NCBI RefSeq assembly: GCF_016342785.1
Contig: NZ_JAEINH010000009.1
Location: forward strand, 1-64,000
DNA: 64,000 nucleotides
DNA from: Sanguibacter suaedae
GTDB lineage: Bacteria > Actinomycetota > Actinomycetes > Actinomycetales > Cellulomonadaceae
Reading direction: 5' to 3'
Within the stretch, counting starts at the first letter, position 1, and each line of letters opens with the position of its first letter. Shown here in pieces: positions 1 to 8,546 of the stretch. A program made the translations under genes and the position numbers. Below the pieces are notes generated by a model. It had not been told where the DNA came from. It made no database searches and saw only the letters and a list, made by a program, of their open reading frames with translations.

Positions 1-374
1 TCGGCCGCCGCCACCATGAGCTCGGCCTCCGCCACCGTGTTGGCGAGGGGCTTCTCGCACAGGACGTGCTTCCCGGCCCGCAGCGCCGCGACCGCGATCT
101 CGGCGTGCGAGTCGCCCGGGGTGCAGATGTCGACGAGGTCGACGTCGTCCCGCTCGACCGCCACGCGCCAGTCCGTCTCCGTCGACGACCAGCCGAGGCG
201 GTCCGCGGCGTCGCGCACGGCGTGCGGGTCGCGGCCGCCGAGCACCGCCATGTCGGGTGCCATGGGTAGGTCGAAGAAGCGGGGCGCGGTGCGCCACGCC
301 TGGGAGTGCGCGGCACCCATGAAGGAGTAGCCGATCATCGCGACACCCAGGCGGGGCCGTGCGGGGCGGTCCAT
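1..374 (-). CDS. Gfo/Idh/MocA family oxidoreductase (3' end outside window)
   Basis: The N-terminal 124 residues are visible; the rest lies beyond the left edge. The start ATG is at 374. The N-terminal Rossmann fold shows GYSFMG near residue 14, DICTPGDSH near residue 80 and the family hallmark CEKPL near residue 105. Family members are NAD(P)-dependent sugar or cyclitol dehydrogenases (glucose-fructose oxidoreductase, inositol 2-dehydrogenase). It starts 19 nt after the substrate-binding protein gene on the same strand, so it is probably the fourth gene of the sugar transporter operon and oxidises the imported compound. The substrate cannot be read from the sequence. Confidence 0.9.
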   Translation of the reverse strand, partial: MDRPARPRLGVAMIGYSFMGAAHSQAWRTAPRFFDLPMAPDMAVLGGRDPHAVRDAADRLGWSSTETDWRVAVERDDVDLVDICTPGDSHAEIAVAALRAGKHVLCEKPLANTVAEAELMVAAA

Positions 375-393
375 GAGCGTGGTTCCCTCCCTG

Positions 394-1455
394 TCAGGAC
401 TCGAACGCGGTGGACAGGTACTGCTCCACGTTGTCCGCGGTGACGACGGGTGCGAAGAGCTGGACGGTGCGCGGCACGCTCAGCGACGTGAGGTCGCCCA
501 CCGACTTGTCCTGCACGACGAGGCGGGCGAGCTTGATGCCGTCGGCGGCCTGCGTCGCGGGGTACACGACCGTGGCCTGGAGGACGGAGTCGTCGGCCTG
601 GATGGAGCGCATGACGTTCGCCGACCCGGCGCCGCCCACCATGAAGAACTCGTCGCGGCCCGCGTTCTCGATCGCGGCGAGGACGCCCACACCCTGGTCG
701 TCGTCGTGGTTCCAGATGGCGTCGATCTGCGGTGCGGCCTGCAGGAGGTTCGCTGCGGCCTGCTCGCCGCCCTGCACCGTGAAGTCGGCGGCCACCCGGT
801 TGTCGACGTCGAGGCCGCAGTCGGAGAGGGCGTCGCTGAAGCCCTCGCTGCGGTCCTGCGTGAGGGGCAGGGAGTCGATGCCCGCGATCTCGGCGACGAC
901 GGCGTCGGGGTCGTCCCCGAGCTGCTCGCAGATGTACGTCCCGGCGCTCACGCCCATGCCGTAGTTGTCGCCGAGCACGGTGGCGCGCGCGGCGAACGGC
1001 GAGGTGAACTCGCGGTCGACGTTGATGACGACGATGCCGGCCTCCATGGCCTCGATGGCGACCTGGGTGAGCGCCGCACCGTCGTAGGGGAGCATGACGA
1101 TCGCGTCGACGCCGTCGTTGATGAACGTCTCGATCTGGCTGATCTGCTGGTTGACGTCGTTGGTGCCCTCCGCGACGCGCAGGTCGACGTCCTCGTGGCG
1201 CTCGGCCTCCTCGACGGCCGCGGCCGAGATGGCGGCCATCCAGCCGTGGTCGGCCGCCGGGGCGGAGAAGCCGATGACGACGGTGTCGCCGGTGGCGTCG
1301 TTGTCGGACGCCGTGCCGGCGTCGGCGCTCACGTCCTCGTCCTCCGGCGTGTTCGAGGTGCACCCCGTGACGAGCAGCGCGGACGCTGCTGTCGCGACGG
1401 TGAGGACGGTCATGCGCTGGCGGAGGGTGCGGCGGGCGGACAGACGTGCGGACAT
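394..1455 (-). CDS. sugar ABC transporter substrate-binding lipoprotein
   Basis: A 353-residue periplasmic-binding protein of the ribose/galactose type (Peripla_BP_4). It has a basic N-terminus, a hydrophobic segment and a lipobox LLVTGC with lipidated Cys32, then an acidic linker and the fold starting VVIGFSAP. The start at 1455 is supported by AGGAGA about 8 nt upstream. It follows the permease gene by 83 nt and precedes a Gfo/Idh/MocA dehydrogenase. It should sit outside the membrane and deliver substrate to the permease. The ligand is unknown; pentoses, hexoses or inositol are all used by this family. Confidence 0.95.
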   Translation of the reverse strand: MSARLSARRTLRQRMTVLTVATAASALLVTGCTSNTPEDEDVSADAGTASDNDATGDTVVIGFSAPAADHGWMAAISAAAVEEAERHEDVDLRVAEGTNDVNQQISQIETFINDGVDAIVMLPYDGAALTQVAIEAMEAGIVVINVDREFTSPFAARATVLGDNYGMGVSAGTYICEQLGDDPDAVVAEIAGIDSLPLTQDRSEGFSDALSDCGLDVDNRVAADFTVQGGEQAAANLLQAAPQIDAIWNHDDDQGVGVLAAIENAGRDEFFMVGGAGSANVMRSIQADDSVLQATVVYPATQAADGIKLARLVVQDKSVGDLTSLSVPRTVQLFAPVVTADNVEQYLSTAFES

Positions 1456-1538
1456 GGGAATCTCCTGTGACTCGGTCCGGGGGAGCGGGTGGCGTGGTGC
1501 GGGCTGGGACGGGTGGTGGCGGGGCAGCGGTGGGCGGG

Positions 1539-2585
1539 CTAGGTGCGGCTGCGTGAGGCGAAGCGCTGCTGGAGGAGGACGGCGGCGACGATGATGACGC
1601 CCTTGACCACCGCCTGGGCGGAGCTCGAGATGTTGTTCTGCGTGAAGACGTTGGTGAGCGTCGTGAAGATGAGGACACCGAGCACGGTGCCGACGATGGT
1701 GCCGCGCCCCCCGGCGAGGAGCGTCCCGCCGACGACGACGGCCGCGATGGCCTCGAGCTCGTAGAGCGAGCCGTTGGTCGACGACCCGGCCGTGGTGCGG
1801 GCGAGCATCATCACGGCGGCGATGCCCGCGGTGAGCCCGGCGATCCCGTAGAGGTACATGGAGTGCCGGCGGACCTTGATGCCGGCGAGGCGCGCGGCCT
1901 CGGGGTTGCCGCCGACGGCGAGGGTGCGCCGGCCGAAGGTGGTCCGGTTGAGCAGGACCCACCCGGCCACCGAGACGAGGGCGAACATCCACACGATGAC
2001 GGGGATGCCGAGGACGTCGGCACGGAACGTGTCGAGGAACGGCTGGACGGTGACCACCTGCGTGCGGCGGTTGGCGATCATCTCTGCGAGGCCCCGGGCG
2101 CCGACGAGCATGGCGAGCGTCGCCATGAACGCGACCACCCCGCCGTAGGCGATGAGCACCCCGTTGATGAGCCCGCACACGGTGCCGACGGCGAGGGCGA
2201 CCCCGACGATGACGATCCAGTGCGTGTCCTCCGCCATCGTCTGCGTCGCCAGGGTTGTGGACCACACGGTCGCCAGCCCGAGGACGGAACCCACCGACAG
2301 GTCGATGCCGCCTCCCGTGATGACGAAGGTCATCCCGATGCTCAGGACGCCGATGACGGCGGCGAGCTGCAGGATCGTCATGAGGTTGTTCACGCTGGCG
2401 AAGCGCTCGCCGGCGGTGACGTACCCGACGACGCAGAGGATGAGGAGGGCCAGGACGAGTCCGACGGTGCGGCCGAGCGGGCCGGAGAGGGGGTTGGTGC
2501 GGCCCCCGCTGCGTGCCACCTCCTTGCGCGCGACCTCGGACGTCTCGTCCGTCGCGACCACGGGGGTCAGCTTCTGCTCGCTCAC
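1539..2585 (-). CDS. sugar ABC transporter permease (RbsC-type)
   Basis: A 348-residue BPD_transp_2 family permease with about 8-10 membrane segments. The family motif GGGIDLSVGSVLGL is present near residues 90-103, as is the cytoplasmic coupling segment AVGGNPEAARLAGI. The GTG start at 2585 overlaps the stop codon of the upstream ATPase gene (GTGA, 4 bp), so the two are translationally coupled. It forms the membrane channel of the importer with the neighbouring ATPase and binding lipoprotein. Confidence 0.95.
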   Translation of the reverse strand: MSEQKLTPVVATDETSEVARKEVARSGGRTNPLSGPLGRTVGLVLALLILCVVGYVTAGERFASVNNLMTILQLAAVIGVLSIGMTFVITGGGIDLSVGSVLGLATVWSTTLATQTMAEDTHWIVIVGVALAVGTVCGLINGVLIAYGGVVAFMATLAMLVGARGLAEMIANRRTQVVTVQPFLDTFRADVLGIPVIVWMFALVSVAGWVLLNRTTFGRRTLAVGGNPEAARLAGIKVRRHSMYLYGIAGLTAGIAAVMMLARTTAGSSTNGSLYELEAIAAVVVGGTLLAGGRGTIVGTVLGVLIFTTLTNVFTQNNISSSAQAVVKGVIIVAAVLLQQRFASRSRT

Positions 2586-4111
2586 GCGGCACTTCCTTCC
2601 ATGACGAGGTCGAGCACGGTGTGCTCGTCGATCTCTGCGGCGGGACCTTCGTGGACGACGCGTCCCTCGGAGATGACGAGGACCCGGTCGGACATCCCGA
2701 GGACCTCCTCGATCTCGCTGGAGACGACGAGGACTGCTGCGCCGGACGCGGCGAGGGAGCTCACGAGGGCGTAGATCTCGGAGCGGGCCCCGATGTCGAC
2801 GCCGCGGGTGGGTTCGTCGAGGAGCAGGACCCGGCACCCGTGGACGAGCCACCGGCCGAGGAGCGCCTTCTGCTGGTTGCCGCCGGACAGGGTGCGCGCG
2901 GTGCGGTCCGCGTCGGCGGGGCGCAGGTCGAGGGAGCGGATCTGCTCCTCGGCGGCGGCCCGCTCGGCCTTCTCGTCGAGGAAGGCGCTGCGCGCGAACC
3001 GGCCGAAGGTGGAGAGCGTGATGTTGCGGTAGACGGGCTCGTCGAGGAGCAGCCCTTGGCTCTTGCGCTCCTCGGGGCACAGCCCGATCCCGGCGCGCAC
3101 GGCGTGGGCGACGGAGCCGCGTCCCAGCTTCTGGCCGCCGACGGTGACGGTGCCGGCGGTGGCACGCCGGGCACCGTAGATGGTCTCGAGGATCTCGGAG
3201 CGCCCGGAGCCGACGAGCCCGGCGAGGCCGACGACCTCCCCGGCGCGGACCTGGAGGTCGACGCCCTCGAACGCCCCGGCGAGGGCGAGCCCCTGGACGT
3301 CGAGGAGGACCTCGGCGTCGGGTGCGAGCGGCGGTCGGGTCGCGAACGCGTGGTCGACGCTGCGGCCGGTCATGTGCCGGATGAGCGTGTCCTTGCTGGT
3401 CTCGGACACCTGGAGGTTGGTGGCGACGGTGCGCCCGTCCTTGAGGACGGTGATGCGGTCGCCGATCTGCCGGATCTCCTCGAGGCGGTGGGAGATGTAG
3501 ACGATGGCGACGCCCTGGGCGGTGAGCTCGTGGACCACGCGGAAGAGGTTGGCGACCTCCTCGGAGTCGAGGACCGCGGACGGCTCGTCCATGACGATGA
3601 CCCGGGCGTCGTGGGACAGGGCGCGTGCCATGGACACGATCTGCTTGCCGGCGGCGGACAGGCGTCCGACCTCCTGGCCGGGGGAGATCTCGGGGTGGCC
3701 GAGGCGGGCGAGGATCTCCTGCGTGCGGCGCGTGGCTTCGCGTCGCTGGGAGAACCCGGCGGTGGCGAGCTCGTGGCCGAGGTAGATGTTCTCGGCGACG
3801 CTCAGGCCGTCGACGACGTCGAGCTCCTGGTACATGGTCGCGATGCCGAGCCCGAGGGCTGCGACGGGGTTCGCGATGGTGACGGGCTCGCCGTCGACGA
3901 GGATGCGGCCCTCGGTGGGCTGGTGGGCTCCGGCGAGGACCTTGATGAGGGTGGACTTGCCGGCACCGTTCTGCCCGAGGAGGCAGTGGACCTCGCCGGG
4001 GAGGACGTCGAGGTCGACGCCGTCGAGGGCGCGTGCGCCGGGGAACACCTTGACGATGCCGCGCATCTGGAGGAGCGGGCGGGGGCTGCTTCGGGGGTCG
4101 TCGTTGACCAT
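2582..4111 (-). CDS. sugar ABC transporter ATP-binding protein (RbsA/MglA-type)
   Basis: A 509-residue protein with two fused nucleotide-binding domains, the usual length for RbsA-like proteins. The first domain has a canonical Walker A GQNGAGKST near residue 47. The second has the degenerate P-loop GLVGSGRS and the signature LSGGNQQK. The start chosen is ATG at 4111 (MVNDDP); a longer reading from 4147 would run into the operator, so it was rejected. It is the first gene of a leftward operon (ATPase, permease, lipoprotein, dehydrogenase). A ROK-type operator sits 17 nt upstream, so expression is probably repressed until an inducing sugar is present. Confidence 0.95.
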   Translation of the reverse strand: MVNDDPRSSPRPLLQMRGIVKVFPGARALDGVDLDVLPGEVHCLLGQNGAGKSTLIKVLAGAHQPTEGRILVDGEPVTIANPVAALGLGIATMYQELDVVDGLSVAENIYLGHELATAGFSQRREATRRTQEILARLGHPEISPGQEVGRLSAAGKQIVSMARALSHDARVIVMDEPSAVLDSEEVANLFRVVHELTAQGVAIVYISHRLEEIRQIGDRITVLKDGRTVATNLQVSETSKDTLIRHMTGRSVDHAFATRPPLAPDAEVLLDVQGLALAGAFEGVDLQVRAGEVVGLAGLVGSGRSEILETIYGARRATAGTVTVGGQKLGRGSVAHAVRAGIGLCPEERKSQGLLLDEPVYRNITLSTFGRFARSAFLDEKAERAAAEEQIRSLDLRPADADRTARTLSGGNQQKALLGRWLVHGCRVLLLDEPTRGVDIGARSEIYALVSSLAASGAAVLVVSSEIEEVLGMSDRVLVISEGRVVHEGPAAEIDEHTVLDLVMEGSAA

Positions 4112-4128
4112 GCTGAGGAACCTAACGG

Positions 4129-4156
4129 TACTTGTGTCGGCTGTCAATCATAAGTA
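4129..4156 (-). promoter_or_regulatory. ROK-type operator upstream of sugar ABC operon
   Basis: Half sites CTTGTG (4131-4136) and CATAAG (4149-4154) are separated by exactly 12 nt; the dyad extends to TACTT...AAGTA. The same CTTNTG-N12-CANAAG architecture is found before the isomerase gene, the ROK gene and the ebo-like operon. It lies 17 nt before the ATPase start codon. Binding by the local ROK protein is inferred. Confidence 0.75.
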
Positions 4157-4199
4157 GCGCGGTGGATGTTAGAAATGAGCGTCGCTGCTGGTAGAAGTG

Positions 4200-5207
4200 C
4201 TACCGGGAGGTGGAGAAGGCGGCGTCGAAGGCGGCCGTGGGGGCGTCGAAGAGGTTGCGGCGGACGAACTCCAGCGCCTCCGGTGCGCCCACGAGCCGGT
4301 CCATGCCGGCGTCCTCCCACTCGACGGAGATCGGGCCCGCGTAGCCGATCGTGCTGAGCATGCGGAAGGCGTCCTCCCAGCGGACGTCCCCGCGGCCTGT
4401 GGAGACGAAGTCCCAGCCGCGGCGCGGGTCGGCCCAGGCCAGGTGGGACCCGAGGCGGCCGTTGCGACCGTTGGTCATGCGCTTCTTCGCGTCCTTGCAG
4501 TCGACGTGGTAGATCCGGTCCTTGAAGTCCCAGAGGAAGCTCACCGGGTCGAGGTCCTGCCACACCATGTGGCTCGGGTCCCAGTTGAGGCCGAACGCGG
4601 GGCGGTGGTCGATCGCCTCCAGGGTGCGGGCGGTCGTCCAGTAGTCGTAGGCGATCTCGCTCGGGTGGACCTCGTGCGCGAACCGCACGCCCTCCTCGTC
4701 GAACACGTCGAGGATGGGGTTCCAGCGGTCCGCGAAGTCCTGGTACCCGGCGTCGACCATCTCCTGCGTGGCGGGCGGGAACATCGCGACGTACTTCCAG
4801 ATGGAGGAGCCGGTGAAGCCGACGACGGTCTGCACGCCCAGGCGCGCGGCGGCGCGGGCGGTCATCTTCATCTCCTCGGCGGCGCGCTGCCGGACGCCCT
4901 CGGCGTCACCGTCGCCCCAGATGCGGTCGGGGAGGATGTCGCGGTGCCGGGCGTCGATGGGGTCGTCGCAGACGGCCTGGCCCTTGAGGTGGTTCGAGAT
5001 GGCGTGGACCTGGAGCCCGTGCCGCTCGAGGATGTCGAGGCGGTCCTGGACGTAGGCGTCGTCCTCGGCGGCGCGCCACGGGTCGAGGTGGTCGCCCCAG
5101 CAGGCGATCTCGAGGCCGTCGTACCCCCAGCCGGAGGCGAGGCGTGCCACCTCCTCGAAGGGGAGGTCGGCCCACTGGCCGGTGAAGAGGGTGATCGGTC
5201 TGGCCAC
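4200..5207 (-). CDS. sugar phosphate isomerase/epimerase (xylose-isomerase-like TIM barrel)
   Basis: A 335-residue AP-endonuclease-2/xylose-isomerase-like TIM barrel. It opens with [15 protein letters not shown] and carries metal-ligand-type motifs [13 protein letters not shown] and [11 protein letters not shown], plus a late ISVEWED. GTG at 5207 is chosen as start because GAAGGAGA lies about 7 nt upstream and homology begins there. Relatives include IolE/IolI-type inosose enzymes and hexulose isomerases. The gene is a single unit between the ABC operon and the divergent ROK gene, with its own operator at 5266-5291. Its exact substrate is unknown. Confidence 0.88.
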   Translation of the reverse strand: MARPITLFTGQWADLPFEEVARLASGWGYDGLEIACWGDHLDPWRAAEDDAYVQDRLDILERHGLQVHAISNHLKGQAVCDDPIDARHRDILPDRIWGDGDAEGVRQRAAEEMKMTARAAARLGVQTVVGFTGSSIWKYVAMFPPATQEMVDAGYQDFADRWNPILDVFDEEGVRFAHEVHPSEIAYDYWTTARTLEAIDHRPAFGLNWDPSHMVWQDLDPVSFLWDFKDRIYHVDCKDAKKRMTNGRNGRLGSHLAWADPRRGWDFVSTGRGDVRWEDAFRMLSTIGYAGPISVEWEDAGMDRLVGAPEALEFVRRNLFDAPTAAFDAAFSTSR

Positions 5208-5265
5208 GTCGGTCTCCTTCGATCTGCTCCGGGCACCGTCGCCCGGGATGAACCGAACATAGCGC

Positions 5266-5291
5266 ACTTCTGCTCGGTGTCCAGCAGAAGT
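5266..5291 (-). promoter_or_regulatory. ROK-type operator upstream of isomerase gene
   Basis: A perfect inverted repeat ACTTCTGCT (5266-5274) / AGCAGAAGT (5283-5291). It is the best-conserved copy of the CTTNTG-N12-CANAAG element and lies 58 nt before the GTG start of the leftward isomerase gene. Confidence 0.8.
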
Positions 5292-5375
5292 TGCGACCGA
5301 AGTGTTGCAAGTGGGGACGGGTCTCACCCCCACGTCACCCTGGCCGGCGTCACCACGGCCTCGTCGGGTGCGATA

Positions 5376-5401
5376 TCTTTTGTCACCACACAATCAAAAG
5401 T
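5376..5401 (+). promoter_or_regulatory. ROK-type operator upstream of ROK gene (autoregulation)
   Basis: CTTTTG (5377-5382) and CAAAAG (5395-5400) are separated by 12 nt, 42 nt before the GTG start of the ROK gene. A TTGACT follows at 5401-5406 and could be a -35 box. The position suggests autorepression. Confidence 0.75.
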
Positions 5402-5442
5402 TGACTCCGTAGAACATCGCGGAGGAGAGGGAAGCAGGCACC

Positions 5443-6630
5443 GTGAGCATCGTGAAGACCGACACCCCGGTGAGCAGGCCCACGGGGGTCGGGCGCATCT
5501 TCCAGCTCCTCCGTGACGGAGAACCCCGCACCCGCGCAGAGCTCGCCACCGTCACCGGGCAGGCCAGGTCCACCATCGCCGCCCGCATCGACCAGCTCAT
5601 GAGCTCGGGGCTCGTCGCCCCCGCGGGCGACGCCGGCTCCACCGGCGGGCGACCACCCGTGACGTTCGCCTTCAACCCCGGCTCCCGCGTGGTCCTCGCC
5701 GTCGACCTCGGCGCCACCCACGCGCACCTCGCCGTCACCGACCTCGCCTCCCAGGTCCTCGCCGAGCGCAGCGCCACCATCTCCATCGCGGACGGGCCCG
5801 ACGCCGTCCTCGGATGGGTCGCCGACGCCGGCGCCGAGCTCGTCGCCGAGGCCGGACGCCCCCTCACCGACCTCGCGAGCGTCGGCATGGGCCTGCCCGG
5901 CCCCGTCGAGCACTCCACCGGGCGGCCCATCAACCCGCCGATCATGCCCGGCTGGGACGACGTCGACGTCCCCGGGATCCTCTCCGCCCGCTTCGACGCA
6001 CCCGTCCTCGTCGACAACGACGTGAACGTCATGGCCCTCGGTGAGCACCGGGCCGCGTGGCCCGACGTCGCCGACCTCCTCTTCGTCAAGGTCGCCACCG
6101 GCATCGGGGCAGGCCTCATCAGCGACGGCGCCCTCCGCCGCGGGGCGCAGGGCGCCGCAGGGGACATCGGGCACATCGCCGTGCACAGCGCCGCCGACGT
6201 CCCCTGCCGCTGCGGCAACACGGGCTGCGTCGAGGCCGTCGCCGGCGGACGTGCCATCGCCCGCGCGCTCGCGGAGTCCGGGCTCGACGCGACGGACGGC
6301 ACCGACGTCGTGGCGCTCGTGCGCTCCGGCGACGTGGTCGCCAGCCAGGCCGTGCGCCAGGCAGGGCGCGACCTCGGGACCGTCCTCGCCGCCACGGTGA
6401 GCCTGCTCAACCCGTCGGTCATCGTCGTCGGCGGGCAGGTCGCCGAGGCAGGCGACCACCTGCTCGCCGGGATCCGCGAGGTCGTCTACCAGCGCTCCCT
6501 GCCGCTGGCCACGCAGCACCTGCGCATCGTCACCTCCCAGACCGGCCGTCGAGCCGGGGTCCTCGGGGCGAGCGCCATGGCCATCGACCACGTCCTCTCT
6601 GCGGAGGCGATCGACGCCGTCGTCGGCTGA
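5443..6630 (+). CDS. ROK family transcriptional repressor
   Basis: A 395-residue protein. A winged helix-turn-helix occupies about residues 12-70 (GRIFQLLRDGEPRTRAELA, then QARSTIAARIDQLMSSGLV). The ROK sugar-kinase-like domain follows, with ATP-fold start AVDLGATHAHLAV and the zinc-binding ROK signature GHIAVH...CRCGNTGCVE near residues 240-265. The GTG start at 5443 is preceded by a purine-rich stretch. Such proteins (NagC/XylR type) bind A/T-edged palindromes and are released by a sugar or sugar phosphate. Matching operators lie upstream of this gene, the isomerase gene, the ABC operon and the ebo-like operon, so it is the likely regulator of all four. Confidence 0.93.
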   Translation: MSIVKTDTPVSRPTGVGRIFQLLRDGEPRTRAELATVTGQARSTIAARIDQLMSSGLVAPAGDAGSTGGRPPVTFAFNPGSRVVLAVDLGATHAHLAVTDLASQVLAERSATISIADGPDAVLGWVADAGAELVAEAGRPLTDLASVGMGLPGPVEHSTGRPINPPIMPGWDDVDVPGILSARFDAPVLVDNDVNVMALGEHRAAWPDVADLLFVKVATGIGAGLISDGALRRGAQGAAGDIGHIAVHSAADVPCRCGNTGCVEAVAGGRAIARALAESGLDATDGTDVVALVRSGDVVASQAVRQAGRDLGTVLAATVSLLNPSVIVVGGQVAEAGDHLLAGIREVVYQRSLPLATQHLRIVTSQTGRRAGVLGASAMAIDHVLSAEAIDAVVG

Positions 6631-6645
6631 CCGCCCTCGCGGTCG

Positions 6646-7199
6646 GAGTTAAAGCGAAACCTGGTGGGTGGAATTGCCGCTGTCCGATCGAGGCCGCTGA
6701 GGGTCCCCGCCCAGGGCTCGTCGACGTCGGCCAGGCCGAGAGTCAGGATGACGTTCTCGAGCATGCCGGCGCCGAACCAGTGCCGGACCGCAGCGTCGTC
6801 GTGGTTCAGGAGCTCGCTGACGAGTTCGACCTGCCGGGCATAGCACGTGCGCACCGCCTCGGCCATGAGCGGCTCATCAGCTGTGCAGCTGGCCTGCATG
6901 AGGAACCGCATGACGTCCCGGTCCTGGATCAGGGTGCTGTAGGCGGACCGGATCGCACGCATCACCCCCTCCGCCTGCCGGGGCGGCCAGGCCTCGTCGG
7001 CACCGGTCAGAGCATCGGAGAGCAGCTCGGACGCGTGGAGAACGGCACCGGCAAACAGCGCCTCCTTGCTGGCGAAGAGGCGGTAGACGTAGGGCAGAGA
7101 GATTCCGGCCCGTTCGGCGATCTCACTGGACGTCGTGCCGTAGTAACCCTTGCGCGCGAAACAGGCCAAGGCGGCGTCCAGCACGACTCGACCACGCCG
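6646..7199 (-). pseudogene. TetR/AcrR family regulator, truncated at both ends
   Basis: The reading frame gives a clear TetR helix-turn-helix (LDAALACFARKGYYGTTS, then AGISLPYVYRLFASKEALFAG) and part of a ligand domain. An in-frame stop at 7200-7202 removes the first residues expected before the domain. The earliest usable start is GTG at 7184, inside helix 1. At the 3' end the frame has no stop of its own: it runs antisense through the last 145 bp of the ROK gene to 6486, giving a 232-residue chimera. Both ends look broken, so it is called a pseudogene, though a shortened protein could still be made. Confidence 0.6.
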
Positions 7200-7415
7200 T
7201 CATCACCGAGGCCAACGTCCCCGGGCGGCGCGGGCTGGACCCGGACCGAGTGCAGCTGGCTCGGCGGCAGGGAGGCGCTCAGACCGGCCGCGTGCCCAAC
7301 AGGACGCCCACATCGGCAAGCACCGCAGGATCGGACACACGAACCGGAACACCCTGCGCAGCGCACGAGCGCTCCACCTATCGAGCCAGCGCATCACGAT
7401 CAACGGTCGCGAGAA

Positions 7416-8110
7416 TCACCGGCACCACTGAGCCCACAGCACCGGCAGGCCGACCCACCCCTCGGTGTCCGGGCAGAACCAGCAGCGCGCCGACTCGATC
7501 CCTAGCACCTCCGACGCCCGGGTCAGCACCTCATCGGAGGATAGCCCCAAAACCCTCATCTGCGCGGGCTTGAACCCCTGCGCGACGTCGTACCGATGCA
7601 TCCCCGGGCACCCGCACCGACGGGTCGGTGAAGGCCTTGCCGACGTACTTCGACAGGTACCCGACCGCACGGCGCGCCTCCTCCAGCGCCCCAGCACCCA
7701 CACCAAGCTCACCGAGCAACTTGATGCTCACGTACCCCCGGCCCCACGTGCGACGGATCAGCCCAGAGGGCACGAACGTGCCCACGGCGAAGTGCACGTG
7801 GAAGCGCCCGCCGTCCTCGTGCAGCTCGGGCACCCACACGCACCGCAGCGGGTCGCCGCCGAGAGCGTCGCGGAGGTCGTGGAAGAACTCGGCGACGTGC
7901 CAACGCAGCGCCACCGGGTTCGTGCAGAGCAGCAGCCCGTAGGTGAGTGTGCCCAGGCAATTCAGGCCGTGGGCCGCGTAGTAGCGGCGGACGGTGGCAC
8001 GCGCGCGCCGGACTGACTCGGCGCTGCCCGCTCGGGGTCAGCGGCCGTACCACGGGTGCCGGTCGAACGTTCGGGCTGGTGGGAGCCGACGAAGCAAGAA
8101 CCCTCTCAGC
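7416..8110 (-). pseudogene. rolling-circle (HUH) replication initiator, decayed
   Basis: Read leftwards, three Rep motifs appear in order: motif I LGTLTY near 7968, motif II HVHF near 7795 and motif III YLSKYVGK near 7640. These are typical of actinobacterial plasmid Rep proteins with HUH endonuclease activity. The gene is broken: an in-frame TGA at 8038-8040 separates the N-terminal piece (DRHPWYGR), and a frameshift at the run of four C at 7602-7605 moves the C-terminal part (MHRYDVAQGFKPAQ to the stop at 7416) into another frame. No 200-bp neighbour on either side carries a recognisable plasmid gene. It is probably the remnant of an integrated plasmid or ICE. Confidence 0.7.
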
Positions 8111-8546
8111 GGCAGCGTGATACAGCGAGAAGGACCAACAAGGACCAGACGACAGAGGAAACAACGGGACCACCCACGAGACGACGCGACAGGGACGCGA
8201 CCGGTCCGTTGACAGTTCGTCTCGTGGCGGGCAGTGGCGCGCTCTGCGGGCCGCGCGCCCTGTACTTCCCGTCTCCCTGTGACCGCGCGCCACTCGCGAT
8301 GGCCCCGGGACAGGGCCTCATCAGTTGTCTCAGTAGCCGCCGGTCAGCCAGCGCCCGCCCCAGAACCTAATCACCCGGCCCGGGCGCGTACAAGGAACCA
8401 CCCGCACAGAGCACACGGCGACTACCGCGGTGCCGTTCGTCTTCGCCTGCTAGCGCGGACTGCGGGCGCTCCGCTCCTTGCCAGGAGGAGCGGACGCGCC
8501 CACACGAGTTCCGACCGCCGGGGACGAATCTTGTTGCTGCTTCAGG
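8111..8546. other. intergenic stretch without a recognisable gene
   Basis: About 436 bp between the Rep remnant and the DUF4062 gene. I see no convincing coding frame on either strand. The only clear structure is the hairpin at 8464-8501. It could hold the decayed origin of the element that carried Rep, but no origin motif was identified. Confidence 0.5.
8464..8501 (-). terminator. hairpin downstream of the DUF4062 gene
   Basis: Arms GGGCGCTCCGCTCCT and AGGAGCGGACGCGCCC pair with one bulge and an apical loop. It lies about 45 nt after the stop codon of the leftward DUF4062 gene. No strong T-run follows, so terminator function is only likely. Confidence 0.45.

Noticed and set aside
373-4153. 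Long plus-strand reading frames opposite the ABC operon (e.g. 373-1470, 2513-4153)
   Set aside because: High-GC shadow frames: low-complexity Arg/Gly/Asp/Val composition, no domain motifs, and fully antisense to recognisable transporter genes.
4190-4204. Hairpin GGTAG-AAGTG-CTACC at the isomerase stop as a terminator or further ROK site
   Set aside because: The stem is only 5 bp with no T-run, and it lacks a left CTTNTG half site 12 nt away.
7185-7415. Short plus- and minus-strand frames between the TetR and Rep remnants as transposase pieces
   Set aside because: No transposase motif or terminal repeats could be recognised in either strand.
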